NCBI GenBank assembly: GCA_963777695.1
Contig: CAVZRC010000003.1
Coordinates: 1,488,001-1,552,000, forward strand
Reading direction: 5' to 3'
Source: CAVZRC01 sp963777695
GTDB lineage: Bacteria; Planctomycetota; Planctomycetia; Isosphaerales; Isosphaeraceae
Length of the DNA: 64,000 bases
Each line of letters starts with the position of its first letter. Within the stretch, counting starts at the first letter, position 1. Shown piece by piece: positions 11,637-23,469 of the stretch. Made by a program: the position numbers and the translations under genes. Below the pieces are notes generated by a model. That model was not told the DNA's origin, made no database searches, and was given only the letters and a program-made list of their open reading frames with translations.

Positions 11637-12783
11637 TCACTTCGATCGACCCTCCTTCGCCCCCAGGAGTCGCAGCACCTTGATTCCGACCGTATCGACG
11701 GCCCCCATCGACCCGAGTCCGGGCCCGGTGTTGGTCAGCACGACCACGCCGGTCTTCCTCGCCTTGACGAATCCGACGAAGCTGCTAAATCCGGCCGTGC
11801 CGCCGTTGTGCCAGATGAGATCGAGCTCCCCGTCCTCCTTGGGGAGTTTGTTCACGAGCCAGGCGAGGCCGATCCGCAGGCCCTTGATGCCGGTCTCCCG
11901 GCGCGGCTCCTGGGTGGTGTCCATCGCGGCGCGGAGCTTCGTTTCCGCGAGCCCCATCTCGGCGGCGAGGAAGACCAGCATGTCGTCGGCCGTCGAATGC
12001 AGCGCCCCGCAACCGGCCAGGGCATCGAAGGTCCACCGGGCCGCGGGCTTGCCCCCCACCTCATAGGGCCGGGCCAGGCGCTTCTCCTGCTCGTCGCCGA
12101 GCTTGATCCGCGTGTCCTTCATGCCCAGCGGTTCGGTGATCCGGCCCGCGATCAGGCGGCCATAGTCGACGCCGTCGCGTCGCGCCAGGGCGTGGCCCAG
12201 CAGGCCGGCGCCGAGGTTCGAGTAGGACCACTTCGACCCGAAGTCTTGCGAGGGGTGCCAGTTCTTGAGGAAGTCGTAGAGGTCCTTCTCGCTGTAGTCG
12301 GCGTAGGGATCGCCGGAGGTGAAGGCCCGCCCCAGGGTCTTCAGGGGGATGCGGGGCAGGCCGGACGTATGGGTTGAACAGGTCCTCGAGCGTGACCTCG
12401 CGGCCGTTACGCGACGCGACCGTCACGTCCGCGGGCAGGAGGCTCCGGACGGGATCATCGATGTGGATGAGGCCCTCGCGAGCCATCTCGGCCAGGGCCA
12501 GCGACGTGAAGACCTTCGTCACCGATCCGACCTCGAAGATCGTCTTGCCGTCGGGCGTCTTGTCGCCGCCGATTGCCTCGCGTCCGAATCCGAAGACCTG
12601 CTTCCGGTCCCCTTCGATCACCGCGACGACCACGCCGACGGCCTGCTTCTTGTCCAGTAGAGGCCGGACCAGGGGTTCAATCCGCGCGCGGAGATCATCG
12701 GCCTCGCCGGCCCGGACGCCGGCGCCCGGCGCGGCCAGGATCAGCACGGACGAGAGGCAGAAAGCGGTCATCAAAGGGTTCAT
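11637..12783 (-). CDS. Serine beta-lactamase/penicillin-binding-like hydrolase (one frameshift)
   Basis: About 380 residues with a signal peptide (MTAFCLSSVLILAAPGAGVRA). The class C beta-lactamase/esterase motifs are in order: SVTK (nucleophile Ser and general-base Lys) in IFEVGSVTKVFT, the Tyr motif in KWSYSNLGAG, and HNGG in place of KTG near the C-terminus (LIWHNGGTAGFSS). The length fits the beta-lactamase family (Pfam PF00144). A frameshift near 12368 joins the DLFNPY segment to TSGLPRIPL. Substrate cannot be told from sequence; family members include D-aminopeptidases, esterases and cephalosporinases. It converges with the REC-PP2C gene, leaving 23 bases between stops. Confidence 0.8.
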
Positions 12784-12960
12784 CTCCGGACCTCCGTCGC
12801 GAGAGGAAGAGGAAGAGCTGGTCCCGAAATCCTCGAAGGGCGGGGCGTCAAGCTCGGCTTATCAGCCCATAGGGTACACCTCGAATATCGATCCGGGGAG
12901 TCCCTACGCCCGCGAGCGGCCCGGCCAGGATCGACGATGTAGACGCCGGGATGACCGTGT

Positions 12961-14954
12961 CTACCGGGGCCGCGACAGGACGGCGAACCGTCGGATCAGC
13001 TCCTCGCGATCGGGGGGATCGAATCCCAGCAAGGTCTGGAATTCGGCGCGGGCGGCTTCGAGGTCTCCCAGGCGTAGTTCGCATCGGACGAGCAGCTTCC
13101 GGGTCTCGAGGTCGGCGGGGTTGAGGCGGATGCCTCGCGGCAGGCCGTGGCCGCGGCCGGCCAGTCGCGCCGATCGAACTGGAGTGCGGCGAGGTCCATC
13201 CGATAGGCGGCGCGCCAGGGGTTGATGGCGATCGCGCGGCGCAGGTCGGCGATGGCCTCTTCGCCCCGGCCCGCTCGAGCGGCGAGGTCGGCCGCGCCGA
13301 CCCGCGCCGACTCCCGGTCCGGTTCCTGGTCCAGGGCCGAGCGGAATGACGCCAGGCCGTCCTCGAATCGTCCGAACTGGCCCACCACGGTCCCCCTGGC
13401 CTGGCGGGCGACCAGGTCGTCCGGCCGCGATGCCAGGGCCGCGTCGAGCAAGGGCAAGGCCATCGACGCAGTCCCCCGGCCGAGCTTGCTCAGGGCCACG
13501 CCGAGGTCCCGCTCGGCCTCGACGCGCTGGCGATCATCCATCAGTTCGCGGTGGAACAGCACCAGGGGGCGCTCGCCGGCGCCGGTCGGGGGATGGTCGT
13601 CCGCGACGGCCCGGCGAGGGATTCGATGGTTGGTCGCCGCGACATGGGCGATGTCGGATGTCTCCAATCGGGGCATGTGACAAGATGTGCAATCGTCGCC
13701 GCGGCCCTGTTCGCGACGGGTCGCCTCCGGGAGTCGGCAACCGCGATCGGCGTGGCATTCCAGGCATCGCTCGCGGAAATAACCGACGCGCTCCTCGGCC
13801 GACGGCCGACGATGCGGGTCGTGGCAGGAGATGCACCCGAGCCGGCCCTGGCTGTCGCGGAAGCAACGGCTCTCGTGCATCTGCTCGACCTGACCGACGA
13901 AGCGATCCGCGTCCGTGCCCGCGGACCGCTCGAAGACCGACCAGACGCTGTAGAACGGCAGGCCGGGCCGGAAATCGTCGTCCTGGCGGTCGAGCTTCAC
14001 GACGCGCTGCTGGCCCATCAGGTGGCATTGCTCGCAGACGGCGTCGCGTCGCGAGGGCTCCAGCGCGGCGGGGTTGACGATCGAGAGGTCGCGGCCGTCG
14101 ACGAGGCCGGGACGCTTCACATGGAGCTCGCCGGGCCCGTGGCAACGCTCGCAGCCGATCGCCTCGCCCCGGAAGATCGGCGGCTTATACCGGTTCAACG
14201 TCCCCTCGACCGGCTCGACTCGGTTCGCGTGGCAGTAGAGGCAGGTGGAAAGCACCGGCCGGTCGAAGTGGGGGTTGTTCTTCCGATAGCCCGGCGACAG
14301 GTCCCACCGCCGCTCGCGGGAATACCAGCCGATCGGCGACTGGAAGAGGAACCCGTCGCGGTCGATGAGGAAGCTGGCCCCCTGGTTCCCCGAGCCGAGC
14401 ACGAACCGGACCTCGGCCTCGTTGCGGGCGATGACGACTCCCGAGGAATCCCGGCGCGTCTCCCGGTGGAAGACGTGGCCATCGCGTCGCTCGATCGCGT
14501 ACTCGAGCCCGTCGGCCTCGAACAGGACGCGGCCGTCCGCCTCGGTGCCAGGGGTCACCGTCGTCGCGTCGATCGATGAGAGCGAGCGGCCCATCGGATG
14601 TTGTCGGTAGGTCTCGGCGATCTCCGCATGGCAGCGGATGCAGGCCGCATCGCCGACGTAGCCGACCTCCGGCCGGGTGTTCGCGTAGGGGGATGTCGTG
14701 TCCAGCGGATGGACGATCCTGCGCGGCCGGTACGAACGAAGGCCCAGCCACCCCACGACGGCCGCCGCGAATCCCCCCACGACCAGGACCGCGATGAGGA
14801 ACCGGACCGCCCGCTTTCGGGGCGTCCCGGCCTGCGACTCGGATGGGATTGCGCTTGCCACGTGGCGATCCTCCAGCGACTCTGCTCCATCAGCACCGAC
14901 GCAGCCTTCGAGATCTCGCTCTGTTGATCGGGAGCTTCTCGCACGCATCGCCAA
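12961..14954 (-). CDS. Membrane-anchored heptahaem c-type cytochrome with C-terminal TPRs (one frameshift)
   Basis: An N-terminal membrane segment (FLIAVLVVGGFAAAVVGWLG) is followed by seven CxxCH haem-binding motifs: CIRCH, CLYCH, CERCH, CEQCH, CISCH, CLECH and CTSCH. About 200 residues of TPR-like repeats follow. A frameshift near 13120 separates the last about 55 residues (RLNPADLETRKLL to the stop). The haem arrangement resembles the cytochrome c554/NrfB-like multihaem fold that planctomycetes pair with TPRs. It presumably transfers electrons outside the cytoplasmic membrane; donor and acceptor are unknown. The start is uncertain; a nearer Met is MRARSSRSTERD. A second gene of the same architecture lies at 53.9-55.8 kb. 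Confidence 0.8.
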
Positions 14955-15224
14955 CCAGTATAACCGGTGGAGCGTTTCACGCTCGGGTTGGGCCGGCGAT
15001 CGTCGCCCCTACGTCTGCCGGCTACATCCGCACCGCAGCCTCGTGTAGCACCTCCTATGATCAGAATGCCACGACTTTGCAATTCCATTAACACATCCCT
15101 CGCGGATTGGGGCCAGGATTCGCCCGAAACCCCGACCACCATTGGCGCTAGAGAATTCCAGAAAAAGCAAGATTTCCGAGCCGACGGTCGATCGTTTCGC
15201 TCATGGGCCGAGATCGACGGACGC

Positions 15225-15302
15225 TGATACGAGCCCGAGACGCCAGCCGGTGGGTTCCGGCGGCCATCAATGCACTCGCTGGCGCTTCGGGCTCGTATGA
15301 GG
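15225..15302. repeat. REP-like palindrome
   Basis: A 78-base imperfect inverted repeat. The left arm contains ATACGAGCCCGA and GCCAGC; the right arm contains GCTGGCGC and TTCGGGCTCGTAT. Related half-sites (GACGCTTCTGGCTCGTAGG and GATTCGGGCTCGTAGG) occur near 33120 and 38625, so this is a dispersed family. It sits downstream of the unknown-function gene on the minus strand. Confidence 0.6.
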
Positions 15303-15406
15303 ATCGCAGCAGCATTCACCAATCCTGGCCCATGAGCCGAAGGTTTATCTTGATGCGCCTGAGCCCAGTCCTGTGACCTCAATCCTGCGGGGTTGGGTTC
15401 GTTCGT

Positions 15407-17144
15407 CACGTTGTGGTCGCCGTGGCCCCTGGGCCGAGGACCGTGATCCGGGAACGCCCTCGGTGCCGTCGCGAGAGCCGGCACCCTGGTCCCGAAGGCC
15501 GCGGCGACGGCCGTGGAGACGAGCAGCGCCAGCAGGGCCAAGAGGATGACCTTCTGGTCCGTCGTCCGTCGTCCGCCTCCTGGTCTGTGGTCCGTCGTCC
15601 CTTGTCCGTTGTCCCTCGTGACCGAAATGGGAATGGCGGGGGCACTGGGTTCGTTCGTTCGGTCGGTCGTCTCAGGTTCGTGGTCCGTGGTCAGGGGAGG
15701 GGGCTCAGGCGGGGCGATAGGTTCGTTCGACTCGTCCGTGGTCCGTGGTCCGTGGTCCGTTGTGATCGGAGGTGGCTCGGCGGGGGCACTGGCTTCGTTC
15801 GTTCGGTCTGGCATCCCGGGTCCGTGGTCTGTGGTCACGGGCTGGGGCTCGGGCGGGGCGATGGGTTCGTTCGTTCGTCCCATTGTCTGCTGTCCGTGGT
15901 CCGCGATCGCGGAGAAGAACTCGGCGAGGTCGATGGCTTCGTCCGTCACGTCCCGGGCGTCGAGGTCGCCGGTCGGCTCGACGGCCGCCGGCTCAGCGCC
16001 CGTCGCCAGGAGATCGGACCCTTCGAGCGACTCACTCCCCGACGACGGACCACGGACGTCGGACATCGGACCGGGAGAATCCGGCAGGTCGTCGCCGGAG
16101 TCGCGTTGGACCTTGCGCAGCTCGTCGAAGGTCCGGCACAGCGACCGGCTGCACCTCGCCTGATGCTTCCACAGCCACTCCACCGTCTCCTTGGCGCGGA
16201 AGGACATCCGGTACGAGACCTCCGACAGGCCGGCCGTCTCCGCCTCCGCCTCCGCGCGATCCTCCCGAATTACCTCCAGCCGCGCCACGGCCGCCGACAC
16301 GATCGCCCGCAGCGCCGCCCGGCCCGCCGCCGGATCCCGCGGCGACCGCTCGGCCCGCAGCACCGCGAACCGCTCCGTCTCCCGCTTGTATGTGGGCGCC
16401 GCCTCGGGGTGGAGCACGTCGATCAACGGCTCGGCCAACAGGTTGGGCCCGCCCGGGTCCATGGCTTGGCAGGCCAGGTAGATCGACAGCACCGCCTCGT
16501 CGGCGATCGCGTCGAGCGGCTGCTTGCCCAGCAGCCGGATCGCCCGCAGCCGGTCGACCGGCCGCCAGATCCGCCCGCCCTCGAGGGCCTCCCACAGCGC
16601 CGTCCACCGCTGGAGCAGCCAGGTACACCCCTGCGCCGTGCCCTCCAGCTCGACGACGATGCGCGAGGGGTGCCGGGGATGTTCCCGGTCGAACGGCCAG
16701 GAGAGGGGCCGGTCGTCGCCGTCGCGGACGTGGAGGCCGTCGGGCTCGCCGCCGCGGACGCGCGGGGGCGCGGAACAGCGTCTCCCCCAGCGCGAGGACC
16801 TCGCGGGCCCGCCCGAGGGCCAGCTCTTCGGCGGCTTCCACCATCGTGGCCACCTCGGCGCGGTCGGCCCGGTCGAGCTGCCAGGATGCCTGGACGGCAC
16901 GCTCGACCATGTAGGTCTCGACGGCATCGCGGGGCTGGAATTTATCGATCCATGCCTCGAGGCGTTCCTGGTAGGCTTCGGGATCCTCGCCGGGGAGGAT
17001 GGGCAGCCTGGCACGACAGCCGTGCTTGAGGGCGTTGAACCGCGACCGCTCCTTGCCGGCCTGGGATTTCGGCCCGGTGGACCGCCGGGCGTTGCGTCGG
17101 TTGATCTCGGCTCGCGTGAGCGGAACCTCGGCGGTGGCCGTCAT
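15407..17144 (-). CDS. Planctomycete protein of unknown function, NALKHG-type N-terminus (one frameshift, C-terminus uncertain)
   Basis: The amino terminus NRRNARRSTGPKSQAGKERS followed by RFNALKHGCRA is a recurrent signature of unannotated planctomycete proteins. The body is helical (EDPEAYQERLEAWIDKFQPR, ETYMVERAVQASWQLDRADR). A frameshift near 16760 leads into a second conserved part (LQRWTALWEALEGGRIWRPV). The C-terminal region is low-complexity, with reiterated TTDHGPRTTD-like units from tandem GGTCCGT-type DNA words, then a hydrophobic segment (VILLALLALLVSTAVAAAFG). The frame has no stop until 14555, inside the cytochrome gene in another frame, so the true C-terminus is not defined; another frame stops at about 15406. 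Function unknown. Start chosen at MTATAEVPLTRAE. Confidence 0.55.
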
Positions 17145-17531
17145 GGTCGGATGTCCCCTTCGCAGGTTGTCGATCGGGCGACCGGCGGTCGGGAGCGGTC
17201 GATGGGCATCGTCTGGCTTGCGGCGTCGCAAGGCTGGCTATCTTCGCCGTATTACTGAGATTATGGTAACTTTCTTGACGTCCGATTCGACTTTCTTGGT
17301 TTTTTTTCGATTTTTTTTAGAATGCGCGCCGGACACCACCGCGACGGACCGGGGTGCGGTGCGGCGTCCCCGCGGCGGATGCCCCTCGTCTGCCCTTGGG
17401 GCCCTCCTCCCCGCGGATCGCTGAGTCAACGACTTGCGGAAGCCCAGGTGGACCGCGGGCGCCGGATTCGTGCCGGTGATTGGCTGAGCGCGGAACCCTT
17501 ACCACTTGGCGCCGCACCGAGAGCATTAGGT
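17145..17531. other. Intergenic region at the leader-distal end of the CRISPR array
   Basis: No coding frame is supported. It contains T-rich runs near 17295-17320 and otherwise GC-rich sequence. If the array is transcribed leftward, this is its trailer side. I see no degenerate extra repeat here. Confidence 0.4.
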
Positions 17532-20500
17532 GTGCTCAACGCCTTTCGGCATCACTGAGGGGGGCACCTACGCGCTCGCGGCGACCTCGACGGACATGGG
17601 GGCGTGCTCAACGCCTTTCGGCATCACTGAGGGGGGCACTCTCGCCGTGCGTCCAGAGGCATCGTAGGCCGGTGTGCTCAACGCCTTTCGGCATCACTGA
17701 GGGGGCACTCGGCCCGTGGACGGGGGCAGCCCGGGATACAAGGCGTGCTCAACGCCTTTCGGCATCACTGAGGGGGGCACGGTGATCGTCCACGTCCGCG
17801 AGGACGAGACCCACTGGAGTGCTCAACGCCTTTCGGCATCACTGAGGGGGGCACTCCGAGTCGGCGAGGGCGAGGCCGGCCGCCAATTCGTGCTCAACGC
17901 CTTTCGGCATCACTGAGGGGGGCACGGAGACCTCGCTCGCCCTCAGCCCCACGGCGAGATTGTGCTCAACGCCTTTCGGCATCACTGAGGGGGGCACGGC
18001 ACGTTCGGCGAGAAGGACACCGAGAAGAAGCGGGCCGCGTGCTCAACGCCTTTCGGCATCACTGAGGGGGGCACTCCGGCCGCCTGCGAGGAACATCGTC
18101 GAGAGCCGACGGGTGCTCAACGCCTTTCGGCATCACTGAGGGGGGCACGTGCGGCATCGGGCGGTGCCGTCTCCGGCGGGGCGGGTGCTCAACGCCTTTC
18201 GGCATCACTGAGGGGGGCACGGATCGGGTTGCCGTTGGAGGCGCCCGGCCCGACGGTGTGCTCAACGCCTTTCGGCATCACTGAGGGGGGCACCGGGATC
18301 GAGCCGGCGCCTGCGGCCGTATCGAGGGGTGCTCAACGCCTTTCGGCATCACTGAGGGGGGCACCCCGGGATCGTCGAGCGGGGGGAGGCCGGGGAGTCG
18401 TGCTCAACGCCTTTCGGCATCACTGAGGGGGGCACCCGTGGCCGATGAGACACCCGATACCCGAGACACGATGTGCTCAACGCCTTTCGGCATCACTGAG
18501 GGGGGCACACTTAAGCAATCGGCGATCCTCTATCCCCTGCGCGGTGTGCTCAACGCCTTTCGGCATCACTGAGGGGGGCACGCGTTCAGCTCGGTCCGAT
18601 CGGGACATCTTGTGGGCGTGCTCAACGCCTTTCGGCATCACTGAGGGGGGCACGATCGCGTCCTGGACGTCCAGCTACGCCAGGGTGCAGTGCTCAACGC
18701 CTTTCGGCATCACTGAGGGGGGCACACGGTGGCGGATGGATTGGTTCTCGGTGACGCCCGGTGCTCAACGCCTTTCGGCATCACTGAGGGGGGCACGCAG
18801 GCCCCCTGTTCGTGGCCGAGAGCCCGCCCTTGTGCTCAACGCCTTTCGGCATCACTGAGGGGGGCACGTTCCACGTCGTCGCCTACACCGCAAACACGTT
18901 CGGTGCTCAACGCCTTTCGGCATCACTGAGGGGGGCACTCCTGTGCCACATGGGCACGTGCACTTCTTCTGCGTGTGCTCAACGCCTTTCGGCATCACTG
19001 AGGGGGGCACACCGGTCGCGGTGCGCGCTAACCCGGCCCGGTCACATGTGCTCAACGCCTTTCGGCATCACTGAGGGGGGCACGCGGGCAGTTGATGCGA
19101 CCGTCGGGTTCCGCGTTGTGCTCAACGCCTTTCGGCATCACTGAGGGGGGCACCCGATCCCTGGTCGTTCGGCCAGGTCAGGCCCGTCCAGTGCTCAACG
19201 CCTTTCGGCATCACTGAGGGGGGCACTCGAGGGCGGCGCGAGCGACGGGCGATCAGCGGGGAGGGTGCTCAACGCCTTTCGGCATCACTGAGGGGGGCAC
19301 GGCGACGGCCTTCTGCTTGGGCGGGAACGTGTGCGTGCTCAACGCCTTTCGGCATCACTGAGGGGGGCACTCAAGCTCGGCGGGATCCTCTCGAGGAACG
19401 ACCTTCGGTGCTCAACGCCTTTCGGCATCACTGAGGGGGGCACTACTTCTACCAGATCCAGATCTACTGCGGCGGCACGGGGTGCTCAACGCCTTTCGGC
19501 ATCACTGAGGGGGGCACTCCCACAGCTTCTTGACGATGCCGTCGAGGTTATTCCGTGCTCAACGCCTTTCGGCATCACTGAGGGGGGCACCGGGACCGAG
19601 ACCTTGAGTGCAACCGGCAGCGAGGGTGCTCAACGCCTTTCGGCATCACTGAGGGGGGCACGTGTCATCCCGCGAGTAACATCGAGTCGATTGCGATCGT
19701 GCTCAACGCCTTTCGGCATCACTGAGGGGGGCACACCCTCGATGTCGGCCGCGTAGGCAGTAATCACGTGCTGTGCTCAACGCCTTTCGGCATCACTGAG
19801 GGGGACACCCCGGGACCGTGCCCAAGTGGAACGACGCACATAGTGCTCAACGCCTTTCGGCATCACTGAGGGGGGCACTGGCACGACCCCGCTTTTCCGC
19901 ATCACATCACGGGTGGTGCTCAACGCCTTTCGGCATCACTGAGGGGGACACGCCTGCTGGACGCGCGGGATGCCCTGGTGACGTAGGGTGCTCAACGCCT
20001 TTCGGCATCACTGAGGGGGACACGACTGCAACGACGCCCAATCCACGCGTGCTGTCATAGTGCTCAACGCCTTTCGGCATCACTGAAGGGGGCACCCGAA
20101 TTGGTAGTCCTGGACGGCCTGGGCGGATGCCCGGTGCTCAACGCCTTTCGGCATCACTGAGGGGGGCACATCGCGTCGTGGACTTCGAGTTACGCACGGG
20201 CTACAGTGCTCAACGCCTTTCGGCATCACTGAGGGGGGCACCCTCGGCTGGGGTGACGGATGTTCGTGGCGGAGCAATGTGCTCAACGCCTTTCGGCATC
20301 ACTGAGGGGGGCACACCACCGGAGGTGACTGATGGCACATTGGCGTCCTCCTGTGCTCAACGCCTTTCGGCATCACTGAGGGGGGCACACGCTGGGCTAC
20401 CGCTCCCCCGAACGCCCTAGGTGAGTGCTCAACGCCTTTCGGCATCACTGAGGGGGGCACTCCCTCGCGGCAACACCGAGAGGTTCGTTGGAACAGAAGT

Positions 20501-22782
20501 GCTCAACGCCTTTCGGCATCACTGAGGGGGGCACGCACTGGCACTGGACCACGGCGTCGAGCGCGTAGGGTGCTCAACGCCTTTCGGCATCACTGAGGGG
20601 GGCACCGGCGGATCGTTCTCATGCGCGTCTCCAGCTCGGAGTGTGCTCAACGCCTTTCGGCATCACTGAGGGGGGCACGGTGCGGCGCCGGGCGTGGCGC
20701 AGAGTCGCTGGAGGTGCTCAACGCCTTTCGGCATCACTGAGGGGGGCACCGCCCGTCGGTACGGCCTGTCGTGCCGCGCGTGCGATGGTGCTCAACGCCT
20801 TTCGGCATCACTGAGGGGGGCACGGCCCGACCCCACTTTCCCGCATCACATCACGGGTGGTGCTCAACGCCTTTCGGCATCACTGAGGGGGGCACACGGT
20901 AACGTACCGACATAGTCGGGGATCTACCCGAGTGCTCAACGCCTTTCGGCATCACTGAGGGGGGCACGAGCTGGACCCGCATCGTCGACGACGACAACCG
21001 CCGGGGGTGCTCAACGCCTTTCGGCATCACTGAGGGGGGCACGGCTTCCGCCGCCGCCGCTTCGGGGCGGGGGGCTGGTGCTCAACGCCTTTCGGCATCA
21101 CTGAGGGGGGCACGCGGGCAGAAGGCCCGCGCCCTCTGGCGGGACGAGTGCTCAACGCCTTTCGGCATCACTGAGGGGGGCACAACGGGCCGGCTTGGAG
21201 CCGGTTTCGGAATCGGAGACGTGCTCAACGCCTTTCGGCATCACTGAGGGGGGCACCCGTGGTCCCCGTGTCGGTCAGGCAAGACGACACCGAGAGTGCT
21301 CAACGCCTTTCGGCATCACTGAGGGGGGCACTGGGGATTCAAGTGTTCCTAGGGGAGAAACTGTAGCGTGCTCAACGCCTTTCGGCATCACTGAGGGGGG
21401 CACCCTCCCGGCACCGTGCCCCAGTGGAACGACGCACATAGTGCTCAACGCCTTTCGGCATCACTGAGGGGGGCACACCTCGGCTGGGGTGAGGATGTTC
21501 GTGGGGGAGAAATGTGCTCAACGCCTTTCGGCATCACTGAGGGGGGCACCTGCCGCACGATCCGCACTCAGCGGCCGGCTCGCTGGTGCTCAACGCCTTT
21601 CGGCATCACTGAGGGGGGCACCAAGTGCAGGCGGCATTCAGCACGCTGCTCCCCTAGTGCTCAACGCCTTTCGGCATCACTGAGGGGGGCACCGCGTCGC
21701 TGCCGCACGGCGATCACGAGCTGCTTAGTGCTCAACGCCTTTCGGCATCACTGAGGGGGGCACGTCCGCCTCGGACAGGCCGGGCACGCCTGCCTCACGT
21801 GCTCAACGCCTTTCGGCATCACTGAGGGGGGCACACGACTCCCGTCGTGTCGTCGTCGTCGTCTTTCGACGTGCTCAACGCCTTTCGGCATCACTGAGGG
21901 GGGCACACCCGCGACCCATGGGCCTGGAAAGCTTCGGCGGCAACGAGTGCTCAACGCCTTTCGGCATCACTGAGGGGGGCACTCAGTCAGTCCACTCTAA
22001 CATACTGCTCGCCGCCGTGCTCAACGCCTTTCGGCATCACTGAGGGGGGCACATGGTATTGCCGCCGCGGCTTGGCCGGCCTCGCGTGTGCTCAACGCCT
22101 TTCGGCATCACTGAGGGGGGCACGAAGACGCCCAGTTCCTGTCAACGCGCGAGTTCCAGGTGTGCTCAACGCCTTTCGGCATACCCGAACCGCCGACTGC
22201 AACGCGATCATCTCGTCGGGCGCGAGTTCCAGGTGTGCTCAACGCCTTTCGGCATCACTGAGGGGGGCACAGGCTCGGCACCACGACGGCCTACGGGATC
22301 CTGGCGGCGTGCTCAACGCCTTTCGGCATCACTGAGGGGGGCACCATATTCTTCTCCGACGCCGTGTGAGCGAGCGTCCCCCGAGTGCTCAACGCCTTTC
22401 GGCATCACTGAGGGGGGCACATGGACCCCGTCGCGGAACCGGGCCATCCCGGCGTCGGTGCTCAACGCCTTTCGGCATCACTGAGGGGGGCACCGTAGAC
22501 GCGTTTCCGCATCTCGGCCTTGAGCATGTGCTCAACGCCTTTCGGCATCACTGAGGGGGGCACTCAACCTCGCTGCCAATTACGTGACGCTCGATCGCGT
22601 GTGCTCAACGCCTTTCGGCATCACTGAGGGGGGCACTCGCGGGCCTGATTGGCCTGCATCTGCGCCTTGACGGCGTGCTCAACGCCTTTCGGCATCACTG
22701 AGGGGGGCACCTCGTTCACCGACGACGACGCCTTTTTCGCCAGCCTGTGCTCAACGCCTTTCGGCATCACTGAGGGGGGCAC
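17532..22782 (-). CRISPR. CRISPR array: 73 repeats of 36 nt, 72 spacers of about 34-38 nt
   Basis: I counted 73 copies of a 36-mer. On the plus strand it starts GTGCTCAACGCCTTTCGGCA and ends TCACTGAGGGGGGCAC. Read on the minus strand it holds a hairpin GCC-GAAA-GGC with a GNRA loop and would leave the 8-nt handle TTGAGCAC, fitting Cas6 processing. With the cas operon also on the minus strand and ending at the array, transcription is inferred leftward from a leader at 22783-23088. Most repeats are identical. Exceptions: the third (about 17674) lacks one G; those at about 19773, 19916 and 19988 end GGGGGACAC; the one at 20060 has GAAGGGGG; the one at 22162 keeps its first 21 bases but its last 15 are unrelated. 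Open frames running through the array are artefacts of the repeat. Confidence 0.97.
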
Positions 22783-23088
22783 CGCCCCGATCTAAACCCT
22801 TACCCCACAAAAGATTGCGAGCACGAATTTCAAGGGTCTCGCGGCAACCTTCAGTAAGGCGTCGGATTTCGGACTGCCATTTGAGTCCATCAGGGCGTAA
22901 CCCCTGGGAATCCTTCATGTTACCAGAAATCATGAACCTCCCGAAATGCCAAGGAACTCTAACTTGAAGCAGCCAAACGCTTAAGGACGGCAAGTCGATG
23001 AGAGACGCCCGACAGCCTCGGATACTTGAATCTTCCAAGCGGGGCGTGAACCTGTCCGACGACATGTCCGTACCTGCCCGTTGGCGAC
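22783..23088 (-). promoter_or_regulatory. Probable CRISPR leader
   Basis: This 306-base non-coding stretch lies between cas2 and the first leader-proximal repeat. It is clearly less GC-rich than the surrounding DNA. Its position directly downstream of cas2 and abutting the array is the usual leader position, so it should carry the array promoter and the integration-determining sequence. No promoter hexamers are claimed. Confidence 0.6.
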
Positions 23089-23403
23089 TCAAACCACGCG
23101 AAACGGCTCCGGGGCGTCCGGCCAGTCGGGTACGTTCTGGGCCGAATGGGTCGTCTCCATCCCATCGACACATCGCGAACAAAGCGGGATCACCAGGACG
23201 TCGTCTTCGGGCTTCAGCACTTCGGTCAGCTCCCAGCGGAGGCGCTGCATCTGGGCCTGGCTCATCCAGCAGCGGAAGACCGAGTACTGCATCCGCTTGC
23301 CGGTCCCCTCCAGGATCTTCGCCGCGCGGCGAAGGCGGGCCGGATCCCGGACGTCATAACATACCAGCCACCATTTGGAATTGGAATCGCTCACGCCGAA
23401 CAT
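23089..23403 (-). CDS. cas2: CRISPR-associated endoribonuclease/adaptation protein Cas2
   Basis: 104 residues, usual Cas2 size. The ferredoxin-like first strand WWLVCYDVRDPARLRRAAKI carries the conserved Asp, and GKRMQYSVFRCWMSQAQMQR is the typical second motif. Cas2 forms the core of the Cas1-Cas2 spacer integrase. It is the last gene of the minus-strand cas operon, separated from cas4-cas1 by 174 bases containing a structured element, and it borders the leader. Confidence 0.93.
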   Translation of the reverse strand: MFGVSDSNSKWWLVCYDVRDPARLRRAAKILEGTGKRMQYSVFRCWMSQAQMQRLRWELTEVLKPEDDVLVIPLCSRCVDGMETTHSAQNVPDWPDAPEPFRVV

Positions 23404-23469
23404 CTCCTCCCGAAGGCCATCCTCGTCGGGCCGGCAACCGTCGGCTCAGAGTTTGTGAAAGAATGGATT

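Noticed and set aside
14555..15406. Extension of the NALKHG-type protein into the cytochrome gene
   Set aside because: The extension passes through the REP-like palindrome and overlaps conserved haem-protein coding sequence in another frame, so it is not credible.
17480..22554. Many plus-strand frames encoding CSTPFGITEGGT or AQRLSASLRGA repeats
   Set aside because: They are translations of the CRISPR repeat in different frames. The spacers between are unrelated, so no repeat protein exists.
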